In this document: one piece after another, positions 58,367 through 64,000 of the stretch
Layout: each line of letters starts with the position of its first letter
Position numbering within the stretch: position 1 is the stretch's first letter
Source of the DNA: DRPN01 sp964599235
GTDB taxonomy: Bacteria; Bacteroidota; Bacteroidia; Bacteroidales; VadinHA17
Reading direction: 5' to 3'
DNA: 64,000 nucleotides
Assembly (NCBI GenBank): GCA_964599235.1
Contig: CAZRDX010000009.1
Span: forward strand, 62,001-126,000
Program-made: the position numbers and the translations under genes
Notes under the pieces: generated by a model
Told to the model about the DNA's origin: nothing
The model's database searches: none
The model's input: the letters and a program-made list of their open reading frames with translations, nothing else

Positions 58367-59830
58367 ATGAAAAAGTCCGTCAGGATATTGCTGGTGATGG
58401 TTGGCTTGCTGCTCCTTCTGTGGTCGGGAGGGGTTTTGTGGTTCCAGTGGCGTTATCCGCCGGAAAAATGGGACTGGTCGAAGATCGATACCGATGATCT
58501 GGCATTCCCTTCCGCATTCCTCTGGGGCACGGCCACCTCGGCCTATCAGGTGGAGGGCGGCAACACCAACAGCCAATGGTATATGTGGGAACATGAACGG
58601 GATGAAAAAGGGGATCCCCGCATCCTCAACGGCGACACCTGCGGAATGGCCTGTGATTCCTGGCATCTTTATCCTCTCGATATCCGTCTTATGAAGCATC
58701 TGGGGCTCAATGCCTACCGTTTCTCAGTGGAGTGGAGCAAGATCGAACCACGGGAAGGGGTTTTCGACGAGGAGGTCATCCGGCATTACCAGAAGATGTG
58801 TGATTCGCTCCTGGCGGCGGGGATCGAGCCGGTCGTTACCCTGCATCATGTGACCAATCCCCTGTGGTTCGAGCGGAAAGGAGCATGGGAAAAGGAAGAG
58901 AACATCAGCGATTTTCTGGTATTCGTCGAAAAGATCGTCCGGGCACTGGGCAACAGGGTTCGTTTTTACTGTACCATCAACGAACCGGCCGTTTATGCGA
59001 TGGAATCCTATTTCTCCGGGGCTTTCCCTCCCGGCAAAAAGGATCCCGTTCTGACGGCGCTGGTGTTGCGCAACCTGCTCATGGCCCATGTGCGTACTTA
59101 CCGTCTTATCAAATCCCTGCCGGGAGGCAGGGAGAAGATGGTAGGCATCGTCAAGAACATCACTCCGGTCGATCCTGCCAGCCGCTGGTCGCTCGCCGAC
59201 TGGCTGTTCAGCAGACTTTCCGACAGGGCTTTCAACGGTGTCACACTGGATTTTCTGAGGACGGGACATTACCGTTTTTATATGCCGGGAATGGCCTCCT
59301 TGCGGTATGATGATCCGGATGCACCGGGCTCGCTGGATTTCTTTGGCCTCAATTATTATTCGCATTACGTATACCGTTTTTCCCTTGACCTGGAGAAGGC
59401 TTTTGAGCCTGTGATCCCGGAGGGGGAAGTGATGACTGATATGGAATACACCATATATCCCGAAGGTTTTTACCGGGCCCTGTGGCAGGCATCCACCCTG
59501 GGTGTGCCGGTCATCGTGACCGAGAACGGCATTGCCGACGCCCGCGACGACCGAAGGGATATGTTCATCCGGCGTCATCTTTATGCCCTTTCCCGGGCAA
59601 TGAAAGAAGGGTGTGACGTGTGCGGTTACTTTTACTGGAGCCTGATGGACAATTTTGAATGGGCGGAAGGCTACAGCAAAAAGTTCGGCCTCTATGCGAT
59701 GGATCCGGCCACCAGGGTCCGTACACTGCGTCCCGGAGCCCGGGTATATGGGGAGATCGTAAAAAGGTTCTCTTCCGCTTCTCCCACAAAAGGAGAGAAG
59801 GGGAAACATGTTGTGATCAACTGCGACTGA
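58367..59830 (+). CDS. membrane-tethered GH1 beta-glycosidase
   Basis: 487 residues. An N-terminal hydrophobic anchor (about 5-25, 'VRILLVMVGLLLLLWSGGVL') without cleavage or lipobox motif holds a full GH1 barrel. Motifs: 'FPSAFLWGTATSAYQVEGG' near 46-64, 'AYRFSVEWSKIEPREGVF' near 118-135, acid/base E206 in 'TINEPAVY', 'FFGLNYYSHYV', nucleophile E386 in 'VIVTENGIAD' and 'GYFYWSLMDNFEWAEGY'. GH1 enzymes cut beta-glucosides, galactosides or 6-phospho forms; no phosphate-binding Ser/Lys/Tyr set is evident. Inner-membrane anchoring facing the periplasm would place it after SusCD import. It comes after a terminator, so it may have its own transcription. Confidence 0.9.
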   Translation: MKKSVRILLVMVGLLLLLWSGGVLWFQWRYPPEKWDWSKIDTDDLAFPSAFLWGTATSAYQVEGGNTNSQWYMWEHERDEKGDPRILNGDTCGMACDSWHLYPLDIRLMKHLGLNAYRFSVEWSKIEPREGVFDEEVIRHYQKMCDSLLAAGIEPVVTLHHVTNPLWFERKGAWEKEENISDFLVFVEKIVRALGNRVRFYCTINEPAVYAMESYFSGAFPPGKKDPVLTALVLRNLLMAHVRTYRLIKSLPGGREKMVGIVKNITPVDPASRWSLADWLFSRLSDRAFNGVTLDFLRTGHYRFYMPGMASLRYDDPDAPGSLDFFGLNYYSHYVYRFSLDLEKAFEPVIPEGEVMTDMEYTIYPEGFYRALWQASTLGVPVIVTENGIADARDDRRDMFIRRHLYALSRAMKEGCDVCGYFYWSLMDNFEWAEGYSKKFGLYAMDPATRVRTLRPGARVYGEIVKRFSSASPTKGEKGKHVVINCD

Positions 59831-59876
59831 TCCGTAAAAAAAGTTTATTTTTATCCCTGTTCACAGCTACACGACC

Positions 59877-60686
59877 ATGAGAGTTATTCGAAATCTTTTT
59901 GTTTCAGTTTTGCTGTTTCTTTTCATGGCAGGGTGCAGTACGGTGGAGATCACCGGCAGGAAACAGCTCAATCTCATCCCGGAGTCGGAGATGATCGCCA
60001 TGAGCTTTTCACAGTATGACCAGTTCCTCAGTGAGCATCAGCTCAGCCATGATACGGCGGCTGTGGCGATGGTGCGGCGTGTGGGGGAACGCATAGCTTC
60101 TGCCGTTGAGGAGTACTTTCGGGAAAAGGGGATGGAGGATCGCATAAAGAACTACCACTGGGAGTTCAATCTGGTGGAGAGTCCCGAGGTGAATGCCTGG
60201 TGCATGCCGGGAGGCAAGGTGGTCGTTTATACGGGTTTGTTGCCGGTGGCGCGCAACGACACGGGTCTGGCAGTGGTGTTGGGACATGAGATAGCCCATG
60301 CCATCGCCCGTCATGGCAACGAGCGGATGAGCCATCAGCTGATGGCCCAGATGGGAGGCCTGGCCCTTTCCGAAGCGTTGCATAACAAACCGGCGGAGAC
60401 GCAGCAGTTGTGGATGAGCGTTTACGGAGTGGGTGCCCAGTATGGTGTGTTGCTTCCCTATAGCCGTCTGCAGGAGAGTGAGGCCGACCATCTGGGGCTT
60501 ATCTTCATGGCTATGGCCGGTTACGATCCTCATGCGGCCCTGGCTTTCTGGCAAAGGATGGCCGCGGCTTCCCAGGGAGAAAAACCCCCTGAGTTCATGA
60601 GCACCCATCCTTCCGACAGGACACGCATAGAGAATATCCGGAAACTCCTGCCCGAAGTGATGAAATATTACCGGCCGCAACCATGA
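59877..60686 (+). CDS. M48 family metallopeptidase lipoprotein
   Basis: 269 residues with lipobox at C20 ('FLFMAGC'). The zinc site HEIAH (H137, E138, H141) is followed by 'ARHGNERMSHQLMAQ', and the third ligand Glu is in 'LQESEADHLGLIFMAMAGY' near 200. 'VNAWCMPGGKVVVYTGLLP' precedes the active site. Such periplasmic or outer-membrane M48 peptidases (LoiP/YcaL/BepA-like) degrade misassembled envelope proteins. A TATTTTTA box about 30 bases upstream (one mismatch) could be its promoter. It meets the DUF4249 gene two bases away, convergently. Confidence 0.92.
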   Translation: MRVIRNLFVSVLLFLFMAGCSTVEITGRKQLNLIPESEMIAMSFSQYDQFLSEHQLSHDTAAVAMVRRVGERIASAVEEYFREKGMEDRIKNYHWEFNLVESPEVNAWCMPGGKVVVYTGLLPVARNDTGLAVVLGHEIAHAIARHGNERMSHQLMAQMGGLALSEALHNKPAETQQLWMSVYGVGAQYGVLLPYSRLQESEADHLGLIFMAMAGYDPHAALAFWQRMAAASQGEKPPEFMSTHPSDRTRIENIRKLLPEVMKYYRPQP

Positions 60687-60688
60687 CC

Positions 60689-61489
60689 TTATCGTGAGAT
60701 CCGGGCAGGGATGACCAGCGTATCACGGGTGACGGCCACGGCCCCGAAATAACCCAGAGCCCCTCCTGAAATGTTGCTGACAGGATTGGCAGGGGTCGTA
60801 CCTGACCCTGAGGGGCTGCTGGCATTCACCTCGCTGAGGGTGAGCAGATAGCGGTATACTCCCTCGTCAAGGGTCTGCAGCTCGGCGATGGCCGTGTCGC
60901 CCGGCTCGTAGGCACTCCCGAAAAGAAAAAGGTTCAACTGATTCCCGTCCACCAGCTTGTCGTCAAGCACATAAATGGCCGTTCCCGGCTGGTTGCCCTT
61001 GAAGAGTCGGACACGGTAGTAGTTCCCTTTTCCGGGCGGATCGGTGAAATAGAGGAGAATGTAATAGCCGGGATCGGTGAACCTTGTACCTGAAACATAT
61101 TCCACCCCCAGCGAATCAATAGGTACCGGCGGAGGCATGGTGCTGACGGCACGGTAACTCTTTCCCCCGGCTTCCACATACAGGGAATAGGTGGTGCCGG
61201 GAATACCTGTGAACTTGTCATTGAGGTAATATCCGTTCCTTTTTTCCAGGAAATACCAGGTGTTCCCCTTGTCATCCTCCACATATACCGTGGCGTTGCC
61301 GACTGCAGGGACCGGCCCCGGATCGTAGAAATCGGTGGTGCGCGTGATCCTTACCAGGTACGGTCCGGGAAGGTTGGTGATCTTCCCTTCGATGACGATC
61401 TGGTCCTCTGAGGGACGCAGCGGGATATCGATCACTTCCTCACAGGATGTCATCGTCAACAAGGACCATATGATCAGGATCTTTCTCAT
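60689..61489 (-). CDS. DUF4249 family lipoprotein
   Basis: 266 residues with lipobox at C16 ('LLTMTSC') followed directly by 'EEVIDIPL', the typical start of DUF4249 proteins. The body is beta-rich ('VRITRTTDFYDPGPVPAVGN', 'GIPGTTYSLYVEAGGKSYRA', 'YFGAVAVTRDTLVI'). DUF4249 lipoproteins are encoded next to TonB receptors in Bacteroidetes, where they may be surface partners of the receptor. It starts one base after the receptor stop, so the two are one transcript. Confidence 0.88.
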   Translation of the reverse strand: MRKILIIWSLLTMTSCEEVIDIPLRPSEDQIVIEGKITNLPGPYLVRITRTTDFYDPGPVPAVGNATVYVEDDKGNTWYFLEKRNGYYLNDKFTGIPGTTYSLYVEAGGKSYRAVSTMPPPVPIDSLGVEYVSGTRFTDPGYYILLYFTDPPGKGNYYRVRLFKGNQPGTAIYVLDDKLVDGNQLNLFLFGSAYEPGDTAIAELQTLDEGVYRYLLTLSEVNASSPSGSGTTPANPVSNISGGALGYFGAVAVTRDTLVIPARISR

Positions 61490-61490
61490 C

Positions 61491-63821
61491 TCAGAAACGG
61501 AAGTTGTAGGTGACCGTGGGGACGATGGAGAAGAGATAAAGTTTTACGGCCTCCGTCATCCGGGGATTGTCTTCCTGCGTGCGGAAGGTGATGGAATAAG
61601 CGTTCTTACGGGCATAGACGTTGTATATGGAAAAACTCCAGGAGGAGTTCCATTTTTTCTCTTTTTCAGGCCCCAGTACGGCACCCAGGTCAAGACGATG
61701 ATAAGGAGGCATCCGGTAGCCGTTGCGTTCGGTGTAGTAATTGATATAAGTGTTCTCGAAAAGGTATTTTCCACTGGGGAAAGTAACGGCACTTCCTGTG
61801 TAATAGACCCAGGTGGCGGAGAGTTTCCATCGGCGGGACAGGTCGTACATGAGCACCAGCGACAGGTCGTGGATACGGTCCTGTTTGGCAGGATAGGTGT
61901 GTCCCTCGTCGATATCCCGGAAATGGCGCAGAGAACGGGAGAGGGTATAGCTGAACCAGCCGTGTAAAGGTCCCTTGTTGTACCGGAAGAAGAACTCGGC
62001 GCCGAAAGCCTCTCCCCGTCCATAGACCAGCTGGGACTCCACTTCTTCGTTGAGGAAGATATCTGCGCCGTTGCGGTAGTCGATCAGATGTTTCATCTTT
62101 TTGTAATACAGTTCCACCGAAGCTTCGATACCGGCCTCCCGGAACACCAGGAAATAGCCTGCCGAAGCCTGCCATCCCAGTTGTGGACGGATATTGGGTG
62201 AACTGGGGATCCACAGATCGAGCGGTGTGCCTGATGTGGTGTTCGACAACAAATGCAGGAACTGATGCATCCCCGTGAAGGACAACTTTACCGAACTGGC
62301 AGAGGATGTGCGAACGTTGACCAGGAAACGGGGATCCACCACCGGGTAACCACAGATGCTCTTTCCCCGTGGATACCAGGTGGTGTCGGTCGTGTTGCCC
62401 AGACTGTCAAAACGGTAGACATGCAAAGGCCCCAAAAGGGCAAAATGGGCCAGCCGGACACCGTAATGGAAAGTGAGCGAAGGGGCGGCTTTCCATTCGT
62501 GGGAGAAGTAGAAAGCATTCTCCCAGGCATGACGCCGTTCCATGGTGGTGTCATTGACAGGGAAATCCTCCGAGGAACGGGTCTCTCCCGGCAGGAAGAG
62601 ATGATAATTGCTCTTCAGCCCGAAACGCAGGGTCGAACGGGAAGAGAGATAGAACTGAAGGTCCTCTTTCCAGTTGAGATCACGGATGAACGAGTGCAGC
62701 TCGAACTCCTGATCGTTGTTCATCACGTGGAAACTGTAGTTGTAATTGCTGTAAATGAGCGAGGAGTTGAGGAACCATCTGTCGGAGAAGAGATGGTTCC
62801 AGCGGAACGTGAGTGTCTGGTTTCCCCAGTCGATACCGAACATTTTCCGGAAACGGAAAACATCCCTGCCCAGATAACCAGAAAGATAGATGCGGTCCTT
62901 CTCGCCGATGCGGTAATTGGCTTTGGCATTGAGGTCATAGAAGTAGAGCGAGTTTCTGTTGATGTTGCTGTCGGGATGCATGCGAAGGAAAAGATCCGCA
63001 TAGGTCCTGCGGCCGGTGAGCATGAAAGAACCCTTTTTTTTTGCGTAGGGTCCTTCCAGCTGCAGGTGGGATGAGATGAGGCCCAGGCCTCCTGAACCTG
63101 AGAACTTTTTGTTGTTGCCTTCTTTCATTCGTATATCCAGTACTGAGGAAAGTCTTCCCCCGTAGGCAGGGGGGATGAATCCTTTCATGATGCGGGCATC
63201 GTTGATGGCGTCGGAATTGAACACCGAGAAAAAACCCATGAGGTGGGAAGCATTGTAAACGGGTGCTTCGTCGAGAAGGATGAGGTTCTGGCTGGCATCG
63301 CCTCCGCGTACGTAAAAACCGGTAGAGCCTTCGTTGACGGGGCTGATACCGGGCAGGAGCTGCATGGTCTTGAGGATGTCCTGTTCGCCCAGCAGGACGG
63401 GCAGGGCCCGCACATCGCGGGTGGTGAGCCGCTGCATGCCCATCTCTGCCGAACGGACCAGGTGGTCGCCCGCCTCGCTCCTGACCACCACCTCGTCAAG
63501 CGTTTTCTCGGCGGGAATAAGTTCCACATCACGCCGAATATTATGATCGAGCAACAACGTGTCGCTGACCGGCCGGTATCCCAGATATTGCCACAGGATC
63601 ACATAGCTGCCAGCAGGGAGGGTGAGCGAATAGAAACCGTAACGATTGGTGGTGGTGCCGGTGCTGAGGTCGGATGTGGCCACGGTCGCACCGATCAATA
63701 CCTCGCCGTTGGTCCGGTCACGTACATAACCGCTCAGCGTGTACCGTTCCTGGGCCATGACCGGTACGGTCATCGAAAAAAAATATGCCAGAAACAGGAG
63801 CAGCCAGTGTTGGTTCTTCAT
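61491..63821 (-). CDS. TonB-dependent receptor with carboxypeptidase-like N-terminal domain
   Basis: 776 residues from the ATG at 63821; an upstream in-frame ATG is less likely because it adds a polar stretch before the signal peptide. Signal peptide (ending 'PVMAQ'), CarboxypepD_reg-like domain ('YTLSGYVRDRTNGEVLIGAT', 'NRYGFYSLTLPAGSYVI'), plug ('LPVLLGEQDILKTMQLLPG', 'GFYVRGGDASQNLILLDEAP'), then an outer-membrane barrel with final 'VTYNFRF'. It differs from SusC by lacking the 'GxxVFIKGTT' and partner SusD and is paired with DUF4249. Substrate unknown. Confidence 0.93.
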   Translation of the reverse strand: MKNQHWLLLFLAYFFSMTVPVMAQERYTLSGYVRDRTNGEVLIGATVATSDLSTGTTTNRYGFYSLTLPAGSYVILWQYLGYRPVSDTLLLDHNIRRDVELIPAEKTLDEVVVRSEAGDHLVRSAEMGMQRLTTRDVRALPVLLGEQDILKTMQLLPGISPVNEGSTGFYVRGGDASQNLILLDEAPVYNASHLMGFFSVFNSDAINDARIMKGFIPPAYGGRLSSVLDIRMKEGNNKKFSGSGGLGLISSHLQLEGPYAKKKGSFMLTGRRTYADLFLRMHPDSNINRNSLYFYDLNAKANYRIGEKDRIYLSGYLGRDVFRFRKMFGIDWGNQTLTFRWNHLFSDRWFLNSSLIYSNYNYSFHVMNNDQEFELHSFIRDLNWKEDLQFYLSSRSTLRFGLKSNYHLFLPGETRSSEDFPVNDTTMERRHAWENAFYFSHEWKAAPSLTFHYGVRLAHFALLGPLHVYRFDSLGNTTDTTWYPRGKSICGYPVVDPRFLVNVRTSSASSVKLSFTGMHQFLHLLSNTTSGTPLDLWIPSSPNIRPQLGWQASAGYFLVFREAGIEASVELYYKKMKHLIDYRNGADIFLNEEVESQLVYGRGEAFGAEFFFRYNKGPLHGWFSYTLSRSLRHFRDIDEGHTYPAKQDRIHDLSLVLMYDLSRRWKLSATWVYYTGSAVTFPSGKYLFENTYINYYTERNGYRMPPYHRLDLGAVLGPEKEKKWNSSWSFSIYNVYARKNAYSITFRTQEDNPRMTEAVKLYLFSIVPTVTYNFRF

Positions 63822-63848
63822 CGTCCCGTACCCCACGGTGTTCACGTA

Positions 63849-63878
63849 CAAAAATATGAGAATGGTATGCCATTCAAA
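63849..63878 (-). promoter_or_regulatory. promoter of the TonB receptor-DUF4249 operon
   Basis: On the minus strand TTTG (63878-63875), 18 bases, then TATTTTTG (63856-63849), a full match to the phylum consensus at ideal spacing, 27 bases before the ATG at 63821. Confidence 0.8.
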
Positions 63879-63935
63879 ACAAAGTTTTATTATTTTGGGC
63901 AGATTTTGGAAATGTTGAATGAAAAAGGTAAAAAA

Positions 63936-64000
63936 ATGGCAAATGTCAAGAAGTACAAAGGAGTGATCGCGATCCTCACAGGGGGTGGGGATGTGCCGGG
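63936..64000 (+). CDS. 6-phosphofructokinase (3' partial at window edge)
   Basis: Only the first 21 codons are in the window: 'MANVKKYKGVIAILTGGGDV'. The 'ILTGGGDxPG' nucleotide-binding loop is that of the phosphofructokinase family; the GGGD form with following Val-Pro resembles the PPi- or ATP-dependent group with 'TGGGDCPGLN'. The ATG at 63936 has AAGG eight bases upstream; an in-frame ATG at 63912 is also possible. The gene is divergent from the TonB receptor operon. Confidence 0.75.
   Translation, partial: MANVKKYKGVIAILTGGGDVP

Noticed and set aside
62724..62729. CACGTG core as possible further parS site
   Set aside because: Only one arm resembles parS and it lies within the TonB receptor coding sequence; CACGTG at 7222 and 21531 also lack both arms.

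Overview
The window looks like a chromosomal segment of a Bacteroidetes (Bacteroidota) bacterium, probably a Bacteroidales-type species. Pointers are a SusC/SusD pair under an ECF sigma/FecR switch, DUF4292 and DUF4249 lipoproteins, a Bacteroidetes-style RND pump, and repeated promoter -7 elements of the phylum's TAnnTTTG type (for example TATCTTTG just upstream of 9811, 10785 and 41700). I cannot name a genus. There is no rRNA, tRNA, CRISPR array, insertion sequence or phage gene that I can support. Coding density is very high.

Layout. 1-3955: end of an RND adaptor gene and the complete RND pump permease. 4103-7653: a SiaB-like ATPase-fold protein, a DUF134/NifX-like pair, a ComF phosphoribosyltransferase and a sirtuin. 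7786-15695: DNA primase, two tandem paralogous lipoproteins, a TerB-like/ABCG fusion transporter and a coiled-coil membrane protein. 15709-22870: a GT4 glycosyltransferase facing hemW and a 1405-residue protein that joins a GT4 glycosyltransferase to a phosphodiester glycosidase domain, then rpiB. 23254-27825: nadA, a MORN-repeat protein, ruvB, a 57-residue membrane protein and a Crp/Fnr regulator. 27909-30578: an OsmC protein facing pheS, a cyclophilin lipoprotein and a small unknown protein.

30712-41595 is one long run of plus-strand genes, many overlapping: CDF transporter, flippase, dut, TPR protein, DUF4292 lipoprotein, EnvC-like protein, an anti-sigma-type ATPase, ybeY, mnmG and adenine deaminase. 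It is increasingly purine-rich and AGA/AGG-rich. It ends at three parS-like palindromes (39842, 41596, 41634) that bracket the adenine deaminase gene, which suggests a chromosome-segregation centromere and so possible closeness to the replication origin. After the sites the composition returns to the GC-richer style with uvrC, an ArsR-type regulator with a clear operator, queD, polA and nfo.

48639-59830 is a polysaccharide/glycoconjugate utilisation locus: ECF sigma factor, FecR-type anti-sigma factor, SusC with an STN signalling domain, SusD, a PKD lipoprotein, an endoglycoceramidase-like GH5 lipoprotein, a small secreted protein and a membrane-tethered GH1 beta-glycosidase. The enzyme pair suggests a beta-glucosyl-linked glycoconjugate, possibly a glycolipid, as substrate; this is inference. 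The window ends with an M48 metallopeptidase lipoprotein, a TonB-receptor/DUF4249 pair on the minus strand with a well-formed promoter, and the first codons of a phosphofructokinase gene.

The most interesting items are the GT4-phosphodiester glycosidase fusion, the parS cluster with the composition break beside it, and the GH5/GH1 locus.
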